Positions 48,177 through 58,726 of a stretch of 64,000 nt of DNA are shown piece after piece (position 1 is the first letter of the stretch; every line of letters starts with the position of its first letter). The notes below the pieces were generated by a model that was not told the DNA's origin, ran no database searches, and saw nothing but the letters and a program-made list of their open reading frames with translations. The stretch comes from Heliocidaris tuberculata (lineage: Eukaryota > Echinodermata > Echinoidea > Camarodonta > Echinometridae). The position numbers were made by a program, and so were the translations under genes. Location of the stretch: NCBI GenBank assembly GCA_025618425.1, contig CM046844.1:15626076-15690075 (forward strand). The letters run 5' to 3'.

Positions 48177-48331
48177 ATGGCAGCCTCCAGGTTTAAAAAT
48201 CGCATCGTGACCAGCCTCGGAAGAATATCAAACTTTCTTCGAGGAAACGTATTGTGCGCACCTCAACACAACCTGCGATCCCGAGCTCTTTCACAAGATG
48301 TGAAATATTCACCATTTGGTTCATTTTCTGG
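48177..48331 (+). CDS. MRPL47: MRPL47 exon 1, mitochondrial targeting sequence
   Basis: Starts at ATG 48177 and gives 51 codons plus two bases before a GTGAGT donor. The peptide (MAASRFKNRIVTSLGRISNF, then LRGN) is rich in Arg/Lys/Ser and free of acidic residues for the first 40 residues, as expected for a cleavable mitochondrial presequence. The phase-2 end fits exon 2 exactly, which needs one base. The start context AAAATGGCAGCC has A at -3 and G at +4, and resembles a YY1 site as found at the starts of many housekeeping genes. The link to exon 2 spans 11.7 kb, so it is inferred. A competing first exon with the same phase lies at 58272. Confidence 0.7.
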
Positions 48332-48436
48332 GTGAGTGATACGCTGAAAATCAATGTCCATGCATTCCAAGTCAGAGGAGCATTTCAATCACGTCAGTCC
48401 CACTTTATTGTTTTCAAGTAGGGTGTCTGAAACGAA

Positions 48437-48505
48437 TCCGGGCTAACTCGGCACTATAGGGCGAAGTCGGCCCTACCGGAAATGCGAGGCCGAGTTAGCC
48501 CGGAG
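48437..48505. repeat. Palindrome with CCGGGCTAACTCGGC ends
   Basis: CCGGGCTAACTCGGC pairs with GCCGAGTTAGCCCGG across ~40 bp. Related copies cluster at 51690-52432. Confidence 0.8.
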
Positions 48506-49038
48506 AGGTTGAATCGATCATGAAATACCAATTTTGTTTTGATTACTAAATACTAGCTAAGAATACGTTTTTTAAACATTCTTTTGATAGAATTGTATGA
48601 AATACTTACTTTGAAGATAATCTTGCAATTTTCTTGAGCTAATATCAATTAAAGTGACATTTTGGGCAGTTTAATCACTCACAGCTCGCATATATTCGCA
48701 ATCGCCGTGCGTTGCATTCACTGACTCAGTGACTGCGTTTGGTACTCGGACTCGTGTCTGGAGACACATTTTGATGAATGAATTAGACTAGACTACTGCA
48801 AAATTCCGTAGATCTTAATCATGTCTGAAACATACTAACAACTCATTATATGTTAATTAGTTCCAAATTCATGATGGATAAAAACAAATTTACCGAGTTT
48901 TCCAGTAATTTGCAGTTTTGCAAAATGTGTGTCCGACTCATCGCTCCGAATACCGTAACAAACACAGTGCATGCTACGGCCTATGCACGGCGATTTGGAG
49001 CAGTATCGTGTGATTAAACTGCATAGAAATGTCACTTT

Positions 49039-50322
49039 CAGTGTCGGAAATACACGGGGGCGACGGGCGATTTCGCCCTCGTCGGCCCCCATATCGCCCC
49101 AATAAATGCTGGAAAACCTGTATTTGGGGGCGACCGTTTTCATATGAGTCGCCCCCATAAATGATTCGAAAGAAAATCACTAATATGCTCAAAAAGCAGC
49201 TAAATTCAACCTTTTATCTCGTTGATTCGGAGCTTAGTACATCGCGAATGTGTAGCATCGTGAGCGCTAGACCAAATGACAACAATTACAGTATAGCCAG
49301 ATATCGCTTTTTTCATGCATACTACAGTAACTACCCGCATTGACGCATTGTATACCACGGTTGTATAAATTCATCGACAGCTTCATTTCACTTAGTCTTT
49401 GCGCGACACTTTTTGTGAAAATTTCCTTTCCGAAACGCAATATCACTGTTACAATGATAGGTCTAAAATTACCATCATCCGTGTAATGAGACTATCTCTA
49501 GATCTACGACCGGATACACCACACAGAGAAATTGTCCCTTACCACATTAAGTCCGTAGTCACCTCAAAAAATCAATCTGTAAAGCCAAAGCCTGCCTAAA
49601 AAATGCGGAATTACTGCCATTTCTTCAAAGCACGCGGCGCTTAAATCGGGTTGTGAGAAACAGGGTCACCGAAAACGCTCTACAAATCAGGAAATCGGTG
49701 GATTTATGACTGGGTTTTATACTTATCGCGCGCGAGATCGATGCCCATCGAGTGTGATGGTATCCGCGGAAAATCAAATTGGAAAAGAAAAATCGCCGGA
49801 ACTGTGCGCATTCACGGTATATATGTACGTACGTACGTCCAAGCGGATTTAGGAGTATTATGTGCGAGAAAAGAAAAAACACACACCAAGCCCGCCTTTT
49901 CACTTAAAATAAACATCTGCGCAGGAAATACGCCTAATGACAGCAAATTCGAGTGAAATTGACCTATTGTTGAATTGACCTATTTTTTATTTATTCCTTC
50001 AAAGTTTTGAAAAAAAAAAAAAAAAAATCTGATGGGGGGGGGGGGGGGGGGTGAAGTTAAAATTTTAAAAATCTATGTTTTAAAATTAAATTGGGCAGTA
50101 TGACGTAAAGTAAACCTGTGCATGAGACAGTACGATTAGTACCAATGTAAACAGCAATCGCAATATCACAAAAAACCCAAATTGATAACCAGGCTGACAG
50201 TCTGCTCTTTCCATTAAAATGGTAGCCCCAATAATATAAGAAATAGCCCCATAAAATTCAAAAGTAGCCCCAAGGCAAAAAAAAAAGTAGCCCCTAAAAA
50301 AAAAAAATTAATTCCTAGGCTG
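49039..50322. mobile_element. Nested hAT-like element, GGGGCGA/TAGCCCC repeats
   Basis: Starts CAGTGTCGGAAAT and ends ATTCCTAGGCTG. GTCACTTT flanks it (49031-49038 and 50323-50330), and the host palindrome resumes across it. The left end has GGGGGCGA repeats in both orientations; the right end has GTAGCCCC three to four times. Short terminal repeats and an 8-bp duplication fit hAT. Confidence 0.82.
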
Positions 50323-50432
50323 GTCACTTTTATATCATGTTGGCTCAAGAAAATTGCAAGATTATCTTCAAAGTGAGTATTTCATACAATTCTATCAAAA
50401 GAATGGTTAATAAACATATTCTTAGCTAGTAA

Positions 50433-51632
50433 CAGGGTTGGCATATTTCCGGCTTCGGAGGCTTATTTCCCGGACGCCGGGAAATAAGCGGTATTTACCG
50501 GTATTTACTGCTTTTTACTGGTATTTACCGCTTTTTACCGGGAAATACCGGGAAATATATTTTTACACTCACTTATTCGTAGGGATTGTCCAATTTTGAA
50601 CATAATAACAATGGTGGTGAGTATGGTTGCTCTGGTGTGTACTATTTGTGTGTGTGTGTGTGTGTGTGTTTGTTCATGTGTTTGTCTATGTCTGTTATTT
50701 TGGCTACAAATTTTTTTTTTTTTTTTTCTGTAAACATTTTATCAAAAGTTCAAAACCAGCAATCACTAGTACACATGTATACAAAATCATTGATACACTA
50801 TTGTTACAAAAACCAATTACATACAGTAGAATATAAGATGGGTTGTATGAAACAAGGTTTCTGATTGGTAAGATGTGGGTCTTGCCAGTGCGTAATTCGT
50901 TATATGTCACGACCGTGCAATATAACGTGTTATATTTCCCGCTCTGCATGGTGTGTTCTATTTGTGTGTGTGTGTGTTTATGTGTGTGTATATTTTGTGT
51001 ACAAACTCCCATAGACAGAGATCAATAACGATACAAATCAATCGATAATGTTGCAATGTAGAGTTTCGTGAGTTCCGATCCCACAACCAGTTTCCCATTT
51101 TCTATAATGCATACAATGTAGTACATGATCATTTTCGTCAAATTATACCGTAAAATGTGCATCCATAGATAAATAATGCACTTAGAATTGATTCACATAT
51201 TACGGTATATTCAACTCAAGAGCATGCACTGTATGTATAATATAATTCATATTCTGAGCTTTATTCACAATTGAAAACAAAAATCATATTGTAATGAGAT
51301 ACATGTAAAAAGTTTAACCCCTGGAGAAATGGATTTGAGTTTGTGTATGTGTGTTGTACATGTATGTGTGTTTGGGTGTGTACATGTATGCAGTGTGGAT
51401 TTAATAAATTTGTTTGTGTGTTTCTGCTATGAGTGTTGTGCTGCTAATTATTTCAGAACAATATTTTCAGTTGTTGAGGCTAAAAACAAGTAAAATTATT
51501 AATAAATAAAGAATTAAAATCATATTTCCCGTTTTTTACATATTTACCGGACGCCCATCATATTTACCGGACGGTATTTACCGGTATTTACCACCGGTAA
51601 TTACCGCCACCGGTATTTACCGCCCAACCCTG
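50433..51632. mobile_element. Nested hAT element, GGTATTTACCG repeats
   Basis: The ends CAGGGTTGG and CCAACCCTG are perfect inverted repeats. GCTAGTAA flanks both sides (50425-50432 and 51633-51640). Subterminal copies of GGTATTTACCG or TTTACCGG cluster within ~130 bp of each end. It is 1,200 bp long, non-coding, with (TG)n runs inside. Confidence 0.92.
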
Positions 51633-51764
51633 GCTAGTAATCACAACAAAACCTTACGGATTGGTATTTAATGATCGATTTAAACCCTCCGGGCTAACTC
51701 GGCCTCACTATTCCCGAAGTGCCGAGTTCGCCCTAGTGCCGAGTTAGCCCGACCCCTCTGAAAC

Positions 51765-51884
51765 GGGGTCGGGCTAACTCGGCACTAGGGCGAACTCGGC
51801 ACTGCGCGGTGACTATGTTTCAAGGGGGTCGGGCTAACTCGGCACTAGGGCGAACTCGGCACTGCGCGGTGACTATGTTTCAAG
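51765..51884 (+). repeat. 60-bp tandem duplication, two copies
   Basis: GGGGTCGGGCTAACTCGGCA begins at 51765 and 51825, followed by CTAGGGCGAACTCGGCA and CTGCGCGGTGACTATGTTTC. Copies appear identical. Confidence 0.9.
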
Positions 51885-52432
51885 AGTTGAAGTCCACGCT
51901 AGCTATGCACCGTACCCTTTTTTAGCCTTAAATTTCATGTTTTGCATAATTTTACTTCTTGAAATTGTCAACATTACTTCTTTGCTTATCATTTTACTCA
52001 ATGATATCAAATAATTTGAATTTAAGTGTTTTGAAATGTGTAATTAAAAGCGAAATTCAACACAAGTGTTTGCGATCATTTTAACTCTCTGGGCTTACTT
52101 CGTGGCGATTTTCCGCCAAGGCCGAGTTCGCCCTAGTGCCGAGTTAGCCCGCATCCGTTTCAAGAGTTGAAGTCCACGCTACGCACCATACCCTTTTTTA
52201 GCCTTAAATTTCATGTTTTGCATAATTTTACTTCTTGAAACTGTCAACATTACTTCTCTGCTAATCATTTTATACATTGATATCAAATAATTTGAATTTA
52301 AGTGTTTTGAAATGTGTAATTAAATGCGAAATTCACCACAAGTGTTTGCGATCACTTTGACTCTCTGGGCTCACTCCGCAGCGATTTTCCGCATAGGCCG
52401 AGTTCGCCCTAGTGCCGAGTTAGCCCGCATCC
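51881..52432 (+). repeat. 280-bp tandem duplication, two copies
   Basis: CAAGAGTTGAAGTCCACGCT starts at 51881 and 52161. Each copy ends in GCCGAGTTCGCCCTAGTGCC plus GAGTTAGCCCGCATCC. Copies differ at a few positions. Confidence 0.9.
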
Positions 52433-52439
52433 TCTGAAG

Positions 52440-53113
52440 TCACCCTGAAAAGTGTCAGCTTAAAAATGTGCTGATTCAGGGGGAAAATGGCACAATTTTA
52501 GGGGCGAATTCATCCTGTTATTAAAATGTGATCTGAATTAATTTTTATGTCATATTTGGAATGTATGGAAAGAGAAAATACTGGTCATTCTTTTGACACT
52601 AACTAAGGACAAGTTTTTAGGCTCACTAGAAAATTAAAATAAGAGATAAATTGCAAACCCTTACATTTGTGTGTATTCAGATTGCCATTTCCCCATGCAT
52701 TTCCTATGGGAAACTGAAATTTCTGTTTTACACAAATTTTGTCACTTTTTCGCAATTTTGCACTGTGATATAATATTCAGACCTTGAAAAAATTCATACC
52801 ATCAGAAAGATTGTAAAATTTCCTATCTGGTCATGTAAAGGACAAGTTTTTGACATTAAGTATAAAGTCGTAACTGGTCTCGGAACCTCAAAATTTGCAT
52901 CTGTGTGTGTCCCATTTCTTAACTACATAGCCTATGGCAGGAAAAAGCTGAAAAATGGTCTGATTTCATTCTCTTATTTTGCAGTAATTAACTGGAATTT
53001 TTCATGAAATATCATATTTCTGTCAGTTTGAAGGTTATTATTTTTCAAATGCAGAAAGAAAATTTAATATCATTTCGAAATAAGTGAAATAATTTTTTTC
53101 TCCAGACACCCTA
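52440..53113. other. Right internal part of the hAT-like element
   Basis: AT-rich, no coding signal, no repeats seen apart from the terminal CAGACACCCTA. Confidence 0.5.
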
Positions 53114-53147
53114 TTTCAAGTCAGTTCGGGCAAACTCAATAGTTGGA

Positions 53148-53371
53148 ATTTGGCCACTTATACATGTACAAGCTTATCTGAAGATAACCTTGTACTCCAG
53201 ACTAGCTTTTATGGGTGAATAGGCTTCAATAGCTTTTGTGTGTATCAGCAGTCCTTTTTCCAGGGTAGATCATTCATACAGGAAAGGAAAATAATTATTT
53301 AAAATTTCACTTACAATTCTGAATCCCCTAACTGTTAATTTGTGGCACAGTAAGAGTTGAAGAGTCCATGA
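53148..53371 (-). repeat. Dispersed repeat, first half, split by a transposon
   Basis: Reverse complement of the repeat at ~57000-57195 and ~57340-57550 (GTACAAGCTTATCTG..., TGGGTGAATAGGCTTCAATA, TTTGTGGCACAG). It stops at GAGTCCATGA and resumes at 56527. Confidence 0.85.
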
Positions 53372-54035
53372 CTCGGTTGAGAGTGAGCATTGGGGTGAAA
53401 ATTTAATTTTCAGATTTTTATGATGAAATCACTTTCAGGTTTTTCATTAATATCTAAAGTTACTAAAATTCACGTTTGTTTAATTGACAAGGTCGGGAAA
53501 GTCATTGGATTGGCCCATTTTTCAACAGGGGTAATGAACACTAATGTCACGGACGGACATTTTCTAGAAAGACTGAGTTGGTCCTAGTTTAATACTCTCT
53601 AAACTTTCTTAAGTTTTGTTAGCAAATAATTATAGATCAAACACCATTCCATTGAAAACAAAAAAATATTTGAAAATATTTGTACAGAAATGGTCATGCT
53701 GCATGGTCATTCACATCTTGATGCAAATTTGTCCGTCCGTGACAGAAAAAAATTGTTAAAGTTTTTTTTTCCATTGATGGGGCAAAAGTGAAAACAAAAA
53801 CCATGCTGAGCTATCTCACTAGCTAGAGTCCTATACCATGTATAAATAAAACCTTGATCAATTAAATATACATATACTAAAAATGAATTTGAAAACTGTC
53901 ACGGACGGACACTAATTTTGTCACGGACGGACAATGCAATATACTGAAATGGTAAATGCTGTGTGATTTCAAATTCAAGGAATTGTTTTATTGTTTATTG
54001 GTTCATGGAACATATTTCATCCAAAATATCACGTA

Positions 54036-54224
54036 CAGTGAAACCTTTCCATAAAGACCGCTCAAGACAGACAAGAAGACTGTCTTTACGAGCAGGTGGT
54101 CTTTAAGTACAGGTTCCTTTAATACATGTTTCAATGAGAAACAGTTTTAAAGGGAAACAAAAATTGTGGTCTTTATAGACAGGTAGTCTTTCTATACAGG
54201 TGTTCGCTAAAACAGGTTGGACTG
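54036..54224. mobile_element. pogo/Tc1-type MITE
   Basis: CAGTGAAACCTTTCC and GGTTGGACTG form imperfect terminal repeats, each flanked by TA (54034-54035, 54225-54226). Interior GGTCTTTA/TAAAGACC repeats. Nested in the 3.15-kb transposon. Confidence 0.75.
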
Positions 54225-55352
54225 TATGGTATTGTGATCCCAATATGAATGCAAAAATTACCCCCCACCCCACCCCAATTTTTTTTCTTATTCAAGCTAA
54301 TAAATGTCATAAAAACCTAATGATTTTTGCTATGGCTCTAATGGGAGCCAGGCTGTATTGTCAGTCTGCAAAAGACATCCATTACAGGTGTTTACAGAAG
54401 ATGAATACTTATTTTCTTACTTATTTATTTATTAATATTATTATTGCTATTATTGTAGCTGATATTTTTGGTCATTAGCAATGTGTAAAAGTTTTAGATT
54501 CAACATTAAAACCGAAGCTTGATCAATATTCAAATTAAATTACAAGTTGTGCTTGAAAATTATAAACATTGGAGGTCAGATGTGGTATCAGACTGCAAGA
54601 GCCATGTTTGGACTCTATTTTGTAAGAATGCTTTGAATTAGTTGTAACGTTTGAGACAGATAGAGATTTTTTGTAGTTCAGGATCATACACAGCCAACAA
54701 TTTTTTTTAAAATTATGTAATCACATAAGAAGAAACCTTTTTAGACACTATAAGATATTAAATGTTCATAATTGAATTGGTTGCATCAACCCTGAAACAG
54801 TTTTTTATGGGGAAGGGGGTCAGAAAGTTATAATATATGACTTAAACTAGTCGTGTTGGGCAATACCTCAACTAACAGGACATAATTAAGCTCTATGAGC
54901 TTTATACACTCAACTGTTGCCATTAGGGCCTTTGTCCAGAAAGCCAACATTGTTCTTAAAGTGATAGACACATTACTGAAAAAGTAAACTATGGTATGAG
55001 AAAGATTTAGAGTTAGACAATGATCTGCATTTCATGATTTGGTTTTCACCCTCTTAAACAGAAGTATAAAAAAATATGAGATGTTATAAAGAGTACTGGT
55101 ATGTGATGTTGTAAACCAGATGAGAAATTTTCATTCCTATAATATGATAATGATCAATCACACATAATCCTATTTCTATATTACCTCTATGTTTGAAACA
55201 AAATATATGACTTTGAGCTGTAAAGTAAATTAAAATACTAAATACTGATGTTTGATTTCAGTCCACCTACATGACTGTCATGTAAAGGGTTATATTTTGA
55301 AAGCTTACATCACATTCAGATGATCTTTGTAGGTTAGTATGGTGGAGTTTAT

Positions 55353-55816
55353 AACGTGGAGAAGGTTTACGGTTCACCATGTGTAGTTAGAAGAAAGGAA
55401 ATATAGGCAGAAATTGAAATGGAAAGACGAGAAAGGATGAGAAGAGGAAATTAGAGGTATTCTTTCTTGAAAATGAGTGAAGTCCTGAAAAGGACTGTAA
55501 ACCAGATGAGATGAGCTGAATGTGGCTTGAGTAGCGATGGTCTGAGTAGTAGCAGGTTGAAGTGAAGAGAGGTTACTTGACGTTTCGGGCAGGTTGACTC
55601 TCTTCACTTCAACCTGCTACGACTCAAACCATCGCTACTCAAGCCACATTCAGCTCATCTCATCTGGTTTACAGTCCTTTTCAGGACTTCACTCATTTTC
55701 AAGAAAGAATACCTCTAATTTCCTCTTCTCATCCTTTCTCGTCTTTCCATTTCAATTTCTGCCTATATTTCCTTTCTTCTAACTACACATGGTGAACCGT
55801 AAACCTTCTCCACGTT
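55353..55816. repeat. ~460-bp near-perfect palindrome
   Basis: AACGTGGAGAAGGTTTACGG at the left pairs with CCGTAAACCTTCTCCACGTT at the right. Arms of ~215 bp are nearly identical, with ~30 bp in the centre (near 55585). TTACATCACATTC lies just outside both ends (55306 and 55814) in direct orientation. RNA from either strand would fold into a long hairpin. Confidence 0.92.
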
Positions 55817-56526
55817 ACATCACATTCTTCTCAACATGTTCACTTTGGTCTGTAGCATATACATGTATGGTACATGTACAGTTGCACACTACATGAGTAC
55901 ATGCACTTGTACATTGTGTATACACTACAATACAGGCATCCACTTTTGACATAGATTCCACTTAAAAACTAAGTTTTTCATGCTAAGTTTTGCTTAATAG
56001 TGTAATAAAATCAATTTCAAACAAAAAGTAGAAAGCAAGAAGTACATATGCGCAATTTTAGATAGGAACACATGCAGTTTTTAAGTTAATGTCCGTCCGT
56101 GACGCTCAAAATGTCCGTCCGTGACGCCCAAATGTCCGTCCGTGACAAAAAGTTTTCGGACCTCTAGCAAAAGTTACAGCTTGCTTTAAAATTCTATGTA
56201 TGTGACAGGGAAGTCAATTAACTTGACTAACATTTGTAGTCAAAAAAATTTGTCAGTGACAGTTTGTTTAGATAGAAAAGACAAAAGATTACCGATAAGT
56301 CAAGAAACCCATTTCTATCTTGTCCGTCCGTGACGATGAATATTTAATGGATTCTATTTTTAGTAGGTAACCACGGCAACCAAATTTTATCATCATTTAG
56401 CACCTTCAGCGGTACCCTTCACAATGAAACATAAAACAGCTCAACACATCTCATAACTTATTTTTTACAGGCCTTCAAACTTTCAAAATTTGTCAAATGT
56501 CCGTCCGTGACTAACCGATCAGGCTC

Positions 56527-56740
56527 GAGTCCATGAATCAGGTAATTAGCAAATTTAAGAAAATTAAATCTTGCTTAGAGCAATTTTGTTGTCTGTTTTT
56601 GACTGCTGCAACAGTGAATGTTGAACACAGTCCCACATAGGCAAGGGCCCATGAGTGGAATTTGGCGCAACCTTGTTCATTGGATAAGTGGAATTTGGCC
56701 ATTCATACACATACGAGGTTATTTTAAGATAACCTCGTAC
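56527..56740 (-). repeat. Dispersed repeat, second half
   Basis: Continuation of 53148-53371 beyond the transposon: AATCAGGTAATTAGCAAATT, GAGCAATTTTGTTGTCTG, CATAGGCAAGGGCCC. It ends in a palindrome (GAGGTTATTTTAAGATAACC, then TC). Confidence 0.8.
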
Positions 56741-56857
56741 TCCATACATGTTATACAGTTAGATTTCAAGTCTGCCATCATGAACTTATACATGTACAAC
56801 TACAAGCCACTCATCACTCACACAAGTTTATGCAAGGTTATTGGAGATTATTGGAGA

Positions 56858-57560
56858 TAACTCATAGGCCCTTGCCTATGAGGGACGTGTCCAACATTCA
56901 CGGTTGCAGCTCAGTAAAAAACAGACAACAAAATTGCTCTAAGCAAGATCTGATTTCCTTAATTTTGCTAACAAAGTTAGATTACCTGATTCAGGGACTC
57001 TTCAACTCTTACTGTGCCACAAATTTGGGGATTCAGAGTTGAAAGTGAAATTTTAAATAATTATTTTCCTCTCATGTGTGAATGATCTAGACTGGAAAAA
57101 AGCCCGCTGATACACACAAATGCTATTGAAGCCTATTCACCCATAAAAGCTAGTCTGGAGTACAAGGTTATCTTCAGATAAGCTTGTACATGTATAAGTG
57201 ACTACAAGCCACTCATAGACCCTTGCCTATGTGGGACTGTGTCCAACATTCACTGTTGCAGCAGTCACAAACAGACAACAAAATTGCTCTAAGCAAGATT
57301 TAATTTTCTTCAATTTGCTAGATTACCTGATTCAGGGACTCTTCAACTCATACTGTGCCACAAATTTGGGGATTAAGAATTGAAAATAAAATTTTGAATA
57401 ATTATTTTCCTCTCATGTATGAAATGTCTAGACTGGAAAAAGGCCCGCTGTTTAATTAATAGACACAAAAGCTATTGAAGCCTGTTCACCCGTAAAAGCT
57501 AGTCTGGAGTACAAGGTTATCTGCAGATTTAAGCTTGTACTAGTTGTATAAGTGACAACA
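56858..57560 (+). repeat. Two tandem copies of the ~350-bp dispersed repeat
   Basis: Copy 1 is 56858-57204 and copy 2 is 57211-57560. Shared landmarks: CCCTTGCCTATG, GACAACAAAATTGCTCTAAG, GATTACCTGATTCAGGGACT, TAAAAGCTAGTCTGGAG. Confidence 0.88.
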
Positions 57561-57835
57561 AGCTAACCTTGTACTACTCCTGGGGCACTCATAGCGACTT
57601 TACTATACTTCCACTTATATATGTACAAGCTTATCTGAAGATAACCTTGTACTCCAGACTTAGCTGTATGAGCTCTGTGGCTTATCAATCTGGTACTGGC
57701 CACAGAGCTGTACAGCCCATGCCATTATGGCGCTTGAAGGCAGGTGTGAACACAGAAATACTATGCCTCATAATCACCCATTCCCATGCACGGTGAACCT
57801 TGCAAACCACCCTCGGTGTTTGCTAAGGTGGTTCT

Positions 57836-57993
57836 GGGCCCCGTTGCATAAAACTTACCATTAATGGTAACTCTGCTATCAATGGTAACTACCATGGTAA
57901 CATCACTCAACAGCCAATCAAAATCAAGGTTTCCATGGGAGTTACCACTGATGGCAAATTTACATTAATGGTAAGTTTTATGCAACGGGGCCC
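57836..57993. mobile_element. MITE, GGGCCCCGTTGCATAAAAC family
   Basis: GGGCCCCGTTGCATAAAACT at the left pairs with GTTTTATGCAACGGGGCCC at the right. Interior has several CATTAATGGTAA-type palindromes. Confidence 0.9.
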
Positions 57994-58548
57994 AGGTCAT
58001 ATTCGACCTGAAAGATGCACAATCAAAATACCCAAAAAGTGTAAATCTACAAGGTTTCGGCTGGACGGATGAGGTTTTCCTTACCTTGCACATGTAGTTA
58101 GTCAATCTTTATTCGCATGAGAAACGTTGACCTAACTGCCCCGAAATCGGCACTAGTGTAGCTTAGAGTCTGTGGACGTATTTAGTTATTTCGCGTTGTG
58201 CGTCACTGCTTCTATCCACTGAACTCTATGTAGAGTTCAGTGCGTCTGTATCCCTCGTGAGTGCGAGCGAGATGGTGCGATCACGAAGTCCACGCATGGC
58301 ATGTGAATCAATGAACTTTGCGCCGTCTACGCATTGGTGAGTTTTTTTGCCTTTTTATACTTAAATATGTTCTCAAAAATTCATGGGAGGAAAACTGGTG
58401 ACAATTTTGGGGACATTGAAAAGGTGAGAGTCTTCAAGAAGATGGGAGAAATCCTACAAATGACATGGGGGAAGTTCAAAGATGGTAGACATTGAAATCT
58501 AACTGTATAACATGTATGAAGTACGAGGTTATCTTAAGATAACCTCAT
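57994..58548 (+). other. CpG-containing stretch with candidate alternative exon
   Basis: Contains palindrome ACTGAACTCTATGTAGAGTT, then CAGT, at 58218-58241. An open segment at 58272-58336 (MVRSRSPRMACESMNF...) ends in a GTGAGT donor, in the same phase 2 as MRPL47 exon 1. It could be an alternative first exon, but lacks presequence character. Confidence 0.3.
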
Positions 58549-58549
58549 A

Positions 58550-58726
58550 CAGTTAACTCTGCATAAGTCGACCTTCCATAAGTCGAATAATCGCCTTAGT
58601 CGAAGCAATTTTTCAGAACAGAATGAGCAAAACGTGTTTTTTACCTCTTCTTTAGAAGTCAAATTTCGCCCAAGTCGAACAGATTTCTGTGATCCCAAGA
58701 GATTCGACTTAGGCAGAGTTACCTGT
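58550..58726. mobile_element. pogo/Tigger-like MITE
   Basis: Begins CAGTTAACTCTGCATAAGTC and ends GACTTAGGCAGAGTTACCTG, flanked by TA. The interior repeats AAGTCGA. An inverted copy is at 59557-59732. Confidence 0.8.

Larger units (their letters stand above)
48419..53113. mobile_element. hAT-like element with nested insertions
   Basis: TAGGGTGTCTG starts the element and CAGACACCCTA ends it. TTTCAAG lies on both sides (48412-48418, 53114-53120). TAGGGTG-type ends with a 7-8-bp duplication suggest hAT. Removing the two nested elements leaves ~2.2 kb. The interior contains a large broken palindrome: 48430-~48840 pairs with ~48850-49038, 50331-50424 and 51641-51773. No transposase. Confidence 0.7.
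53372..56526. mobile_element. Unclassified 3.15-kb transposon with TGTCCGTCCGTGAC arrays
   Basis: GAGTCCATGA flanks it on both sides (53362-53371 and 56527-56536), and the interrupted repeat reads on across it. Unbroken copies at ~57 kb confirm the empty site. Nine exact copies of TGTCCGTCCGTGAC occur. Left cluster: 53546, 53898 and 53920 inverted, 53730 direct. Right cluster: 56090, 56112, 56133, 56321 and 56498, all direct. A 10-bp duplication suggests a Mutator-like transposase, but terminal inverted repeats are weak. No transposase frame, so it is non-autonomous. Confidence 0.8.

Noticed and set aside
54200..54478. 92-codon frame in the 3.15-kb transposon as a possible transposase
   Set aside because: Overlaps a nested MITE, no DDE or zinc-finger motif, random composition.
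55374..55782. Mirror-image open frames around 55.6 kb as a gene
   Set aside because: Both arise from the palindrome and are Ser-rich low-complexity translations.
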